From positions 16,013,512-16,077,511 of the forward strand of contig NW_024037048.1 in NCBI RefSeq assembly GCF_015706575.1: a DNA stretch of 64,000 nt. The letters run 5' to 3'. Within the stretch, counting starts at the first letter, position 1. Each line of letters opens with the position of its first letter. Position numbers and translations under genes: made by a program. Origin of the DNA: Patiria miniata (lineage: Eukaryota; Echinodermata; Asteroidea; Valvatida; Asterinidae). This document shows, piece after piece, positions 9,519 to 22,060 of this stretch. Under the pieces are notes generated by a model, which saw nothing but the letters and a program-made list of their open reading frames with translations, did not search any database and was not told the origin of the DNA.

Positions 9519-11954
9519 ACAGGGAACAGAAGGGACGAATAATGTGCACAGACATCAACGCTGTACATGATTGCTACAAATGAATCCAACTAGATAAAGC
9601 AATTTGAACATGAATAAAACTGTGCATCATCACGATCCGGTCGATTTGTATTTGCGCCCTCTATATTCAGTGACACGTTCATCCTGAAATGCTTGAATGT
9701 TTGATGATCAAACCGGAATGGCGCACTGTGAACTCTAGCGAAATGACACAGTTTAACAACAAAGTTCAAAGGGTACTGAGTATCCACATAAATGATAACA
9801 CAAAATAAGACAGGCATGTTTGAGTTGTCTGGATTTCCTGATAAACGTTCTTCCGTGACCAACTTCTCCATAACTCTTCATCCTGAATTAGTTTGAGTGA
9901 TTGCCGTAATACAATGTGAGTACATCGATTCATGTTTAAAAATTAAAATGATTAAACAGGGAAAAAACGAGGCAGAAAATAAGGGGGTGGTTGATCGTAC
10001 CTATATACTGTTTAGGTTAAAGAGTCGAACATTCGCAAGATTGTTTTCTTTAAACCAAAATGTTAACGCAGTAATTTTTTACCTGAACTATTACAAGTGC
10101 GTGAATTATTTTGAATAAGTGCGAATCCCGATCAATTTCAACTATTCTGAATCACAGCAGGGAACTTGATGTAATGAGCTCTTTAAAAAAATGCTCCCAA
10201 AATTTGATTCAAAACCAGTCGAGTCTGAACAGCTTTGTTTTTGACACTGAATTATTTCGTGTTTGTATAGTGTTATATCAGACAAGATATATCGTCTTAA
10301 AAAACTGAAGACGTTTTCGATATAGTGTGCCGGTGGGCAGACTATTAACGTGTGTTAGCAACGGAATTCAGTGACAAGAACCAAAAAAATAATTCCTTTA
10401 ATTTATCTGTTTTGGTCAAATGTATAGCATCAACTAAGCTAAAAGTTCAAAAGTTAGTTGTGCTGCATCATACTTAAGATTGTGAGCAATTGATCCTATG
10501 TTCCTCTAACTGGTTCAAGGATGCTTGAACTTATGGCAATAGGAATCACAATGAGCATACAGTTTCTGCATTTGTGGGGGAAATCGATCTCATACCAAGG
10601 AAGTAGGGGCGCAAACACTACAGCTGGACTACCGCAGTCAAGTTACAGTCGTTCAATAAAGATTTATTTTCCGGATGGGAAATCAGCGCATCGGTTTGGC
10701 TCCAGTAAGCCATTATCTGTTTGTCAACTGAAACTTGTCTCACAAAATATTTCAGATTTGTTAAAATCTGTACTAATCACCAAAAACTTTCGAAAAATAA
10801 GCCAAAAATCAATATGGCTGTTTGTCCAAATATCCAACAGAATCTCAGCGGCATGCTGAGTGGAATCCTACATGCAAATACATGAGTGAATTCATCGAGA
10901 GCTTTTGCTTCAATCTCTTCAGGCGAACAGAAAGCCTGAGTAATTTGTACAAACACCAACTCTACACATGATTTCTACAAATTCACCCACTTAAATAAAG
11001 CAGTTTGAACTTGTATAAAACTGTGTGCATCATCACGATCCGGTCCGTGTGTATTTGCGCCCTCTATATTCATGACTCGTTCATCCTGCTGAATGTAACT
11101 TGATGATCAAAGCGCACTGTGAACTCTAGCGAAATGGCAAAGTTGAAAGGGTACTGCTTGAGCAATAACACACAATAAGACAGGAATGTTTTTGATGTCC
11201 GGATTTCCTGATAAACGTTCTTCCGTGACCAACTCCCCCATAACTGTTGATCCTGAATTAGTTTCAGTGATTGCCGGGAAACAATGTGAGAGCATCGCAC
11301 CAGGATTTCATGTTTTAAAATCAAAGTGATACAATTTAAATGTCAAAATGAGGAAAAAATAAGGAGTTTTTGATCATACTGATTTTATGGGTGAGGTTAT
11401 TTATAAAGGTTGAAGCCTTCGCAATATGTCTTCTTTAAACCAAAGAAAGACACTTTTTTAAAGTATTAGAAAGTGCGTGAATTTGTTTAAGCATTAATCA
11501 CAATTAGTTGAAACTATTCTGAAATCAGCAGGGAACTTGATGTTTTAAACTCTTCAAAAAACTGCAATCAGATATGACTAGAAAAAGTCCTACTGATAGC
11601 CTTTGTTTTGACAATACAACTTTCCGTGAATGTACAGTGTGCTATCCATATAGTGACAATATTTCAACTTTTTCAAAAACTAAACCAGTCAGTATGTGAA
11701 CAATAATTTAGTTTGAAGCGTGCGAAATGAAAGTAGAGGCGGAAATAATGTCAGACAGCAATTCCTCATTCCGAACAACAAAACCCTGATATATTTGGGT
11801 GATCGGGTACTACCCGATCATTGTTTGGAAATATTAAGAAATTTCTTTCTTTCTTTCTTTCTTGTTTTTTTTTCTGACAATAATTATCTGCGACTTTTCT
11901 TCTGAACAGTACAGACTTCAAACCATTAACAAACATCAACACTGACTCAGAGGT

Positions 11955-11995
11955 ATACCTTTTTATACTCTGACGTCGTAATGACGTCATCAGGC
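11955..11995 (-). promoter_or_regulatory. CRE pair plus TATA-like box
   Basis: Read on the minus strand, two TGACGTCA-like sites a few bases apart are followed by GAGTATAAAAAGG. The right arm has the same arrangement on its plus strand at 63,704-63,740. A second CRE pair lies at 12,240-12,260 and a single CRE at 12,822. It is placed and oriented to act as an internal promoter of the C1q gene upstream of exon a. Function is inference. Confidence 0.4.
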
Positions 11996-12314
11996 ATTTA
12001 ATTACAAGCGATTTCACTGCAAAACCTCATAAACAAAATGAACAATCATGTTCACACTTTGAAACCTGATTGACTTTACCTTGATAAACATTTTTGATAT
12101 TCGAAGGTAAAGTCGTTTGACCTTTCCTTCCGGGGTTACTGGTAGGTCAAATTTAGGTGAACTTAAAATGCAAAAAGAAGTTGCAGAAAGACGAAACCTG
12201 ATATGAACACGAACCTTAGTGTGAAGATGTGGATAGTTTAGTGACGTCATTATGACGTCTTCATACATCAAATTACAATCATATATCAGGTCAAAATTTG
12301 ACAAAATAGTTTGA

Positions 12315-12474
12315 CAGGCGCGGATCCAGGGGGGGGGGGTCCCCCAGCCCCCGCTGTGAAACACACACAAAAATATATCACAATTATATAACCAATTCGC
12401 CTGTCACAACAATCTGACATATTTTTTTTAGGAGCCTGACCCTCCCCCTGCAAAAATTCCAGGATCCGCCCCTG
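12315..12474. mobile_element. hAT-like MITE with GCGGATCC ends, 160 bp
   Basis: CAGGCGCGGATCCAGG opens and the complement of CAGGGGCGGATCCTGG closes the element; the left side carries a poly-G tract. The right-arm counterpart near 63,180-63,390 retains one end and has a different, palindromic sequence at the other. No target duplication is evident. Confidence 0.55.
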
Positions 12475-12944
12475 TTTGAGCAATATCCTTTGTCCTAATA
12501 AACCTGAGTGTTCAGTATTTTGTGAAGTGGCAGATTGTGCCTTGGGCGATGGGCTACAGGACTACAGGGTCATCATCTTTGGATGGAATTTTTATCCCAA
12601 AAGGTCATCGGATTATACTGCAAAAATTGAACAGACAATGAAAGATGATGAAATAAGCTGTAATTTGATGGGTGTCTCAAACACCTTGGAGAGTTGTGAG
12701 TATTTGTCCTGATCTTTACAAGTGGGGGTATTTATCACTGAGGTCCATGGCAGTTTATTTGCTGGTCTGCCGTAGATATTCTTTGAATTACCATAAACGT
12801 CTTTGCGACAATTCAGCATTGTGACGTCATCGAACGAAGTTAGTTATAATAGGGAGAATTTGAAACTGAATCGCATGTTGATTCAAAGACCACAAACAAA
12901 AAGGCTACGGTTCAAAAAGGCGTGTTCCAGGCGCAGTTCTATAA

Positions 12945-15110
12945 GATTTTTTTAGAAGGGATTATTGAATGAAAACCATCATGGTTAGGAGGATATTTTT
13001 TTGAAGGGATAATTGAGAAGACTAATCATCATGGCTTAGAGGATATTTTTAGAAGGGATAATTGAGGAGACTAACCATCATGGATAGGAGGATATTTGTT
13101 TAGAAGGGATAATTGAGGAAACTAACCATCATGAATGGGAGGATTTTTTTTTAGAAGGGATTATTGAACGCACAAACCATCAAGGCTTGGAAGATATTTT
13201 TTTAGATGTGATCATTGAGGAGACTAACCCTCATGGCTAGGAGGATATTTTTTAGAAGGGCTAAATGAGGAGACTAACCATCATGGCTACGAGGATATTT
13301 TTTTAAAGGGATAATTGAGGAGGCTAATAATCACGGCTGGGAGGATATTTGTAGAAGGGATTATTGAAATGGAAACCATCATGGATTGGATGATATGTTT
13401 TAGAAGGAAGGGATAATTGAGAAGACTAATCATCACGGCTAGGAAGATATTTTTGAAGGGATAATGGAGGAGACTAACTATCATTGCTTGGAGGATATTT
13501 TTTCAGAAGGGATAATTAAGGAGACTATTCATCACGGTAAGAAGGATATTTTCAGAGGGATTATTGAATGAAAACCATCATGGCTCGGAGGATATTTTGA
13601 AGGGATAATTGAGGAGACTTATCATCATGGCTTGTACAATATTTTTAGAAGGGATAATTGAGGAGACTAACCATCATGGCTAGGAGGATATTTTTTAGAA
13701 GAGATTATTGAACACACAATCCATCACGGCTTGGAAGATTGTTTTTTAAGAAGGGATAATTGAGGAGACTACTCATCATGGCTAGGAGCATATTTTTATT
13801 TAGAAGGGCTTATTGAAATAAAAACCATCACGGCTTGGAGGATATTTTTCAGACGAGATTATTGAACAGACAAACCATCACGGCTTGGAAGTTAATTTTT
13901 AGATGTGATAATTGAGGAGACTAACCATAATTGCTTGGAGGATAATTTCTAGAAGGGATAATTGCGGAGACTCACAATAATGACAAGGAGGTATCTTTTT
14001 AGAAGGGATTATTGAACATTATTATTATTGATTATATGAACAGACAAACCATCATGGCTTGGATGTTATCTTTTAGATGTGATAATTGAGGAGACTAATC
14101 ATCATGGTTTGGAGGATATATTGAGAAGGGATAATTGAGGAGACTAATCAACACGGCAAGGAGGTTTTTTAAAGGGATAATTGAAGACACTAATCATCAT
14201 GACTTGGAGGATATTTTTTTAAGGGGATAATTGAGAAGACTAACCATCATGGCTAGGAGGATATTTTTAGAAGGGTTAAATGAGGAGACTTATCATCACG
14301 GCTAGGAGGAATTTTTTTAGAAGGGATTATTGAATAAAAACCAACATGGCTTGGAGTATATTTTTTAAAGGGATAATTAAGGAGACTTACCATCATGGCC
14401 AGGAGGATATATTAAAAAGGAATAATTGAGGAGACTAATCAACACGGCAAGGAGGTTTTTTAAAGGGATAATTGAAGACACTAATCATCATGACTTGGAG
14501 GATATTTTTAAGGGGATAATTGAGAAGACTAACCATCATGGCTAGGAGGATATTTTTAGAAGGGATAATTGAGGAGACTTATCACGGTTAAGAGGATATT
14601 TTTTAGAAGGGATTATTGAAATGAAAACCATCATGGCTAGAAGGACATTTTTTAGAAGGGATAATTGAGGAGACTATCATCCTGGCAAGGAGAATATGTT
14701 TTAGATGTGATAATTATTAAGGAGACTAACCATCATGGATAGGAGGATCTTTTCTAAAGGGACAATTATTGTGGAGACTAATCATCACTGCAAGGAGGAT
14801 TTTTTTTGAAGAGATTATTGAAATGAAAACCATCATGGCTTGGATGATATATTTTAGAAGGGAAAATTGAGGAGACTAAACATCATGGCTAGGAGGATTT
14901 TTTTAGACGAGATTATTGAACAGACAAAGCATCACGGCTTGGAAGATATTTTTAGATGAGATCATTGAGGAGACTAACCATCATGGCTAGGAGGATATTT
15001 GTAGAAGGGATAATTGAGGAGACTATGGCTTGGAGGATATTTTTTAGAAGGGATAATTGAGAAGACTAAACATCATGGCCAGGAATAATTTTTTTCGTAG
15101 AGGTAATTGA
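12945..15110 (+). repeat. Minisatellite, unit about 50 bp, roughly 40 copies
   Basis: The unit reads approximately GATAATTGAGGAGACTAACC, then ATCATGGCTAGGAGGATATT, then TTTAGAAGG. Copies vary by substitutions and by the length of the T run. The array lies inside the C1q 5'UTR intron and is matched by the array at 60,110-62,700. Related arrays with GGAATTATGGAGGAG units occur at 33,430-33,960 and 37,405-37,985 beside SLC12 exons. Reading frames inside it are only periodic translations. Confidence 0.9.
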
Positions 15111-15235
15111 ATGACGTTTTCTGGTTTCTAATTTGGACCAAAAAGATTAAATGCATAGAAAAAAAGGAACAGTCTCCTACCAAATCACCGCTCTATTCTG
15201 ATGCTTAAATGAAGAAAATTTTAGCATACACTCAC

Positions 15236-15296
15236 CTAAGCACAGTTCTTGAATTCTCTCGCAGAAGCACTCTTCAACACTTGAGCGGATTGCTGG
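15236..15296 (-). other. Predicted 5'UTR exon b of the C1q gene
   Basis: The 61-base segment has acceptor TTTTCAG and donor TTAG|GTGAGTG on the minus strand and contains no ATG. The right arm has the same exon at 59,906-59,966 with four differences and intact splice signals. Homologous to exon a. It lies between the first exon and the coding exon in the expected orientation. Confidence 0.65.
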
Positions 15297-16823
15297 CTGA
15301 AAACAAATACCAACACAAATATGAGTCATTAAAAATCCTCTAGGAGATAACTTGTAGTCTGGTGGGGAGGCATAGCTGAATTCCACAAGTACAATACGGC
15401 CAAAAAAATGTCTGTACAGTGAAAATGTAATTTGGGTTGACTATTTATCTCAAATGCGTTCTCCAAAAATCAAATCTATCCATGAATTCTACAAAATGCA
15501 TCCAGCTATTGAACTTGTATAAAACTGTGTGCGTCATCATGATCCAGTGCGTTTGTATTTGCGCCCTCTAGTCTATTCTGACCAGTGACACTTTTATCCT
15601 GCAATGCTTAAAAGTAACTTGATGAAACCGGAATGGCGCACTGTGAACTATAGCAAAATGCCAGTTGAACAACAAAGTTCAAAGGCACTGAGAATATCCA
15701 CAAATAATAACACAAATAAGACCGGCATTTTGAGATGTCCGGATACCTGTATACGTTCTTCCGTGACCAACTTCCGCATAACCTTTCATTCTGATTGAGT
15801 TTGAGTGATATCCGGAAATAATGTGAGAACATTGCACTAGGATTTCATGTTTGAAAATTTCAACGATAAAGTCAATAGGAAAAAGGGAGGCAAAAAGTAA
15901 GAGTGTGCTTGATCGTGCCAAAAATATTGGCCAGGTTATAAAGAGTCCAGGTTTTGCGAGCCTTGTTTTTTGAAACCGAATATGTGAAACACCGATTTGT
16001 AGTTCCTCTGAAATATTATTTTGAATGATCAATACATCTTTACTGTTCTGAATCACAGCAAGGAACTTGATGTTTTATACTTGCGAAAAACTGCGGTCAG
16101 AAAACAGTCCAATCTAACAGTCGAACCTTAATTTAAAAAAGTCCATAAATGTGACTTTGTAGTGTATTGTCCATATCGACAAGATCCAAATGATTTTTGT
16201 TCAAGAAGAAAAGAAACCAGTAAGTATTTGGACAATTTGTTTTTGAGAGTACACAATGGAAGTAGTAGCGGAAATATTGCCAGACAGGAATTCCTCATTT
16301 TTATTGCCTTGAAATTTGACCTCACAAAACCGTGGTCTGCATCCGCACCAACTGTTTACATTAAGAGCTGAAATAAAATAGCTCGATAATTTACAAAAGT
16401 ATTTGAAATTAACTCTTTCAGACGCGCTTTGATTAGTGCATGTTATGCACAAACAAAGCCCGTCTGAACAAGTTAATTTCAAACACATTTCTAAATCATC
16501 GCGATACTTTATCAACTCCAAAGTGGTCGTTGGGAAAAGGCACAACTTCTGGATCGGAATTAGCGCGCTGCTAGCAAACGTGTATCAGAGTCATAGTAAA
16601 ACGAAATTGAACAATTGTTCATAAAAAAAATTCAGTCCTCAAGCTACCACATTTCACAAACACACAAAGACGAGGAAATATCAAGCCTACTACCGAGCTC
16701 GTTGTTTGGAGAATCATTGAATCAGCAACATTCAACAAAATCTGAATCCCGCAATGATTCAAACTCATTGTGAAAAAGACAACAAATTTCTTCAGAGGAA
16801 AAATGATTGTTTCAAACACTCAC
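15297..16823. other. First intron of the C1q gene
   Basis: The part near exon b is the third copy of the intronic duplication. Around 16,390-16,500 is an inverted repeat (TTTGAAATTAACTCTTTCAG against its complement, GACGGGCTTTG side). No coding sequence recognised. Homologous right interval is 58,091-59,905. Confidence 0.55.
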
Positions 16824-16900
16824 CGAGCAAAATCTTGTTCTTGCAGTCAGTTCTCTCTCTGGTTGTCGTCCGAAGGTGTTGATGACCGGTGGTCGATGTG
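16824..16900 (-). other. First exon (5'UTR) of the C1q gene
   Basis: On the minus strand the segment ends CAAGATTTTGCTCG|GTGAGTG, a consensus donor, and lies about 30 bases downstream of a TATA-like box. It has no ATG. The right arm copy is at about 58,014-58,090. The 5' end is estimated from the TATA distance. Confidence 0.6.
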
Positions 16901-16922
16901 AAGGGTGGACGGCCCCACATGT

Positions 16923-17290
16923 CTTAAATAGTGCCATCGATTTCCTGAGCAGTGACTAAAAACTCGGACCTGGATTGTGATTGCATGGCTCCTGTGCGCT
17001 GTCAATCACACATCACCGACTCGCTTCATATTAATGATATGAAAGCAATGTTAATGTCGTTGAGGCTATATAGTCACCATAAAAAACTAGTCACCGAGAT
17101 TGAAATGGCCGCTTCTTATTGGTGGATATTGTATGGATGTCGGTGACACATCCAAATATGGAATTTATGATTGACACACACAACCTGTCAGTCACAGACC
17201 ACTCACTTGTGGTCACCGACTTGTCGTCACCGACTTGTCACCGACAAACTGTGATTGGTGGATAGACAAGTGACGTATACACTGGCCGTG
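16923..17290 (-). promoter_or_regulatory. C1q gene promoter region
   Basis: A TATA-like ACTATTTAAG lies at 16,922-16,931 (minus strand). Upstream are CCACCAATAA and CCACCAATCA boxes (CCAAT-type) near 17,115 and 17,250, and a short cluster of GTCACCGACTTGT repeats at 17,215-17,245. The whole block is conserved in the right arm (57,640-57,990). Start-site position is inference. Confidence 0.55.
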
Positions 17291-18639
17291 ATTCATTCAA
17301 TGCACAGTTGGCGCTTCAGTCTATTAAATTGTGTTGATAACTTTTGGATTATATGAGGAATTAAATCGTACTCAAGCCAGCGGAGAAACTTGGGTCTTAC
17401 TTAGGGTAAGGCACCTGGGGTGCGTTATTTTTTTCAAAGGATGCACTAACTGCAAAATAAACGTATTATTACAACAGTTAATGTTTTAATTCAGGTTTTC
17501 AAAATGGGGTCGGGGGGGGGGAGGGCTGGGGCCGGCTTCCACAGGTGGTGGGGGTATATGCCCCGTGTCCCCGTAGTTATGCCCCTGAGGTAGGCTTTGC
17601 TCCTTGATTGGGACTTTGAGGAAATAAAATACAGTTAAATAAACTTCCATGAACTTTACGCATCATATACGGCCCGTGTATAATCGTGGCCTTCTAAATG
17701 TGGAAAAGGTTTTTACACTTCAATATCTCCCAGTTCGAATAATCATTTCCAGAAATGTTAGAATGTATGACCGGTGATGATGGACCTAAAAAGCAAACGT
17801 TCACTACCTAAAGTAATGACACAGTTCCAATAAAGCATGTTAAGTGATTTAAACGAGAAAGGCTTGTATGGAACGACCAGACTTCCTACATTTGCTAGTT
17901 CGTGGCCTCCGCATAACGCGTACGATTCACCCTGAACTAGCCCGGGTGATATCCGGACAAATCACACCAGAATTTGCCATTCTGTATTGCGAACCACCTC
18001 GATTTATAATAATCTCTGAAGCAATGACGTATAGCGACGATGGGGGTGGGGTGGGACAGTTGAACGACCACATGCCCCCCTTCCCCCTCCCCTCCCCCAT
18101 ACCAGTGGGACCATACCATACAAGTAAATGACAAAGCCACTTGTCTGATTAGGGGCTTTACATGGCTTTGTTCCGAACCGGGCACGAAGCCTATGTTTAC
18201 AAAACGACCGAAAGTCACCGAGGTCATGAGACAAACCGGGGTTTCCTAAACTCCGGCTTTGTTCTGTATACCGCCTTCGGGCATGCGGCTTGGCAATAGA
18301 GCTGGATCCGATATTGGAATGAAGCCGGGATTTTCAAAACCTCGCTTGCAGCTCACTCGACTTATGTCTAGTCTCCGTTCCGAACGCCTCGCTGTTTCGC
18401 CACTAGGTTAACTACCGGCGCTAATCAGGGTGACATTGTGGAAAGGCTACAGTTACTCCTCTTGACCAGCAGCGGCAATCTCTTGTTAATATTTGCGGAA
18501 CCATCAACTTTGAAAGTTGGAAAAGCAGGGGTGGAGGGGGTTGGGCTAGACGCTACCTGACTATTGAGGGCACTGTTTCAAAATGCGTGTATACATACCC
18601 GCGTACGTATGAATACTTGAAATAAAAGATTTCGTTACA

Positions 18640-19740
18640 TTACTTTTATTATTTGACGGTTCCTCTCCAAATTCAACAGATTTTTGTGATTTGTCACATT
18701 TAATCAACTTACGAAATGTCGATTCCATGCAACAGATATTTCCTGAGTTATTTTTTGAAGCCCAGTGTGTTGTTTTTGTGTCATGAAAGTTGACTCAGTC
18801 GAAATCGCCATTTAGTTTTCGTGCTTAACACACTTCATTTTTGGGGTATATTAATTCAAGTTTTTAATGCTTTCTCTCCAAATTCGAACCGGTTGTGTTA
18901 CATATGAACGTCCAATCAGGAGGTATAACTTCACTCCAATAAATCAATGTTTTTTTTAGTTATTGTCTCCACAAACAGGGGATGGTTTTTATTCCATGAA
19001 GGTTGACTCAAATTCGCCTTGTATTTTTCACGTTTACACGCCACACTGTCTTTGCTATATTTCTATTATTGGGGAACGATTCATACCCAAATTCGAGAGA
19101 TTTGATTGACATATCACGTTAAATCACTATGGAATACTTCAATGCAAGGCATCAAACATTTCTTGAGTTATCGTCTCCACAACGAGTAGGTTTTGTTTTT
19201 GTTCCATAAACGTTGACTTAAATGCGTCTTCTATTTTTCGTGCTTAACTCACTTATTCTTTTGGTTATTTTTTTTTTCATGGATTAATAATTGCTCTCCA
19301 TATTCAACGTCTTTGGGTATTTCTTGAGGTATTGTTTGTAAACCGAGTGTGTTGTTTTTGTGTCACGAACGTTGACTTCAGTTAGGTGTCTCGTGTTGAC
19401 AAAAAAAATATTTACGGTGGTGACCTCTATTTGTGAAGCGCGCCCTCTTTTGAAAGAAAATTAAAGCTGACTTAATGAGACAGTTTTTCTCCGTTTTAAC
19501 ACAACGCATTTTTTTGCTACATTTTTTTTATTACTGAACAATTCCTCTTCATTTTTCACAGATTTGTGTAATCTGTAACATTCAATCAATTAACGAAATC
19601 TCAATTCCATGCAACATGTATTTCTTGAGTTATCTTCCGGAAACCGAGCGTGTTGTCTTTTTGTCATCAAATAAGTTCACTCAAAATCGCACCACATTTT
19701 CGGGATATATTATTTTTTTTAACTACTCCTCTATAAATTA
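18640..19740 (+). repeat. Degenerate tandem repeat, units about 200-300 bp
   Basis: A recognisable core (GTGTGTTGTTTTTGTGTCAT then GTTGACTCA) recurs near 18,767, 18,980, 19,195, 19,345 and 19,640, each time preceded by ..TATTTCTTGAGTTAT. Copies have diverged strongly, so the array is old. Confidence 0.6.
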
Positions 19741-21229
19741 AAAAGTGTGGTGTTGTCTATGATGACCAATCAGGAGATATAATTTCACTCCAATACAAGA
19801 AAATTATTTTCTCGAAATATTTAACAGGCAAATGTTGCAAGTCAAACTTTACATCTAGTCAAAATTTCAATCCCATAAAATAACTAGTTTTTGAGCAATC
19901 GTGTGGCGTAGGTGTCACACGATTTTCTGGAGGCCGTGACTTCACTTTGGATGGGCTTTGTCCGTGTTACTGAAATTATATTGCCGCCGATAATCTGTGT
20001 GTTTTCTCTCGATATTTATCATGCTTGTGTTGACTGTCATGCTCAACCTCTATAGGAAAAATTCCAATGCAATATAACAAATATTTTTGAGTTATCGTGT
20101 GACATTATGTGTGATTGTGTTTTTGTTTAATAGTAAGGACGATTTTCTGGACACCGTGACTTCAATTGGGAGTGCAGTTTTGTCGGTGTTACAAAAAAAC
20201 TATATTGGCGCCGATAATCTCTATTTTGTCTGTCAGTATTTAACAGGCTTGCGGTTCCAGTCATGATTAACGTACAACTATATAGTATTGAGTAGAAAGT
20301 GATTTGTACAAAATTCAAAGAACAAGAAAGAAAATGAGATCGAAACAATTAAATGTTTTAAACGTGAAAAATATTATCCATATGAAGCAACGTTCATGGC
20401 AAAAAAAGTCACAACTCCATTTCGAGAAGAAAAGAAATTTCCAAGAGGTTTCTTTGTTTCCTTTTTTTCAAGGGCATTTTACCCAAACTCTTTCTAACTA
20501 CTCTTTGCTTTCTGATTGTCTCGCACAGAGACAGCTGTACCCAGCGGTTTAATCTTTCAATAGAGGGCGCACCACATGCACAGTGGTCGCTACTGCTAAC
20601 ACGCAGAGTCAACACGAACTGGTATTGAATAAAAAGAAGACACTCATGGTTCGGGCAATATCTCTTGTAATACTGAACGTATTAACTCAGTATTTCGTTG
20701 AGTAATCGTTCATAATGGGTTACGATCGCCAGTACAATTTCTAGTGAATTTGTCAAAGAACCAAAAAAATGTGAGCGAAACAACTTAGTGTGTTAAACCT
20801 GAAAAATACATTCGAATGAACATCATCGTAAATGACAGAAAATACTATATGGTTCGGTTGAAAAGTCACAATTTGCAAATTGTATTTCAGTGAAATTCCG
20901 ACCAATAATTCGTCATAATGTATCACATTCAGGAGTATATTTTCATGGGAATTCGTTGAACAAGAACGAAAACGAGATCGAAACGAGATAGTGGACTGAA
21001 GTCGGTGCGCGGTGAGCGGTGTTTGTTTAGCGCGCCCTCTTATGGAAGAAATTGATGCATGACGATAAAAATAACACGGAGTGTCCTCACAATGCTAATT
21101 CCTTCAATTGTTTTACATTCATTCGTTGGCGGTTCCTGTCAATTTTCAAGATGCTCTTGTCAAATATCATGGCAAAATATAAGAGGAAATGTCATTTTTA
21201 TGCAATGTGTTTATCTTGAGTTAATACAA

Positions 21230-22060
21230 TAACTGTGTTTACACTGTTGAGGCAGAGAAAACGACATTTTTTATTCTCAATTTTCTACCTTGTTTGTCTT
21301 TTTTTCATGACCAATCATCTAGCCAGAATTCAATTCAATGCGTCTCTTAATTTTTTGAGATAGCGTGTCTACATGAACTATCGTTTCTGTGCAAGAGTGA
21401 GGCAAATGTTCTGTTTGGACTGTGACTGCAGCCTATAGCCAAGTTTTACTCCGTGTTGACGCAAGACACTGCTGATGGGGAGAAAAACAATATTTTGTCT
21501 CAATCTTCTATCTTGTTTGTCTATTTGTCATGACCAGTCAGCTAGCTAAAATTCAATTCGATGCATCTCTTAATTTCTGAGATAGAGTGTACGTCCAGCT
21601 TGACTATCATTTATGTGCAAAAGTGAGGCAATTGTTCTGTTTGGACTGCGTCTGCAACCCATCGCCAAGTTTTTCCCCGTGTTGCGACACAAGACAATGT
21701 TGAGGGAGAGCAAAACAATGTTTTGTCTCAATCTTCTATCTTGTTTGTCTATTTGTCATGACCAGTCATCTAGCTAAAATTCAATTCGATGCATCTCTTA
21801 ATTTCTGAGATAGAGTGTACGTCCAGCTTGACTATCATTTATGTGCAAAAGTGAGGCAATTGTTCTGTTTGGACTGCGTCTGCAACCCATCGCCAAGTTT
21901 TTCCCCGTGTTGCGACACAAGACAATGTTGAGGGAGAGCAAAACAATGTTTTGTCTCAATCTTCTGTCTTGTTTGTCTATTTTTCATGACCAATCATCTG
22001 GCCACAAGTCAATTCGATGCATCACTTAATTTTTGAAATAGCTTGTCCACCACTGACAGT
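21230..22060 (+). repeat. Tandem repeat, 228-bp unit, about 3.5 copies
   Basis: The marker TCAATTCGATGCATC occurs at 21,553, 21,781 and 22,009, exactly 228 bases apart; a more diverged copy starts near 21,328. The two central copies are almost identical, showing recent expansion. No coding potential. Confidence 0.9.

Larger units (their letters stand above)
8300..11690 (+). repeat. Intronic tandem duplication, about 1.4-kb unit
   Basis: Blocks at 8,430-8,620, 9,070-9,160, 9,560-9,960 and 10,020-10,320 return in the same order at 10,530-10,700, 10,820-10,890, 10,960-11,340 and 11,400-11,690. The offset shrinks from about 2.07 to 1.4 kb because two MITEs (8,649-9,008 and 9,191-9,518) sit only in the first copy. 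A third, partial copy covers about 15,120-16,210. Each copy contains GCGCCCTCTA and a TATAAAACTGTGTGC motif. Confidence 0.75.

Noticed and set aside
12476-12712. 78-residue frame conserved in both arms (also 62,933-63,169)
   Set aside because: It starts with TTG, not ATG. Of seven differences between the arms, four change the residue and three do not, so no sign of protein constraint. It lies in the C1q intron.
12945-15110. CRISPR-like array
   Set aside because: The units are contiguous and variable, with no constant repeat alternating with unique spacers, and the DNA is eukaryotic. It is a minisatellite.
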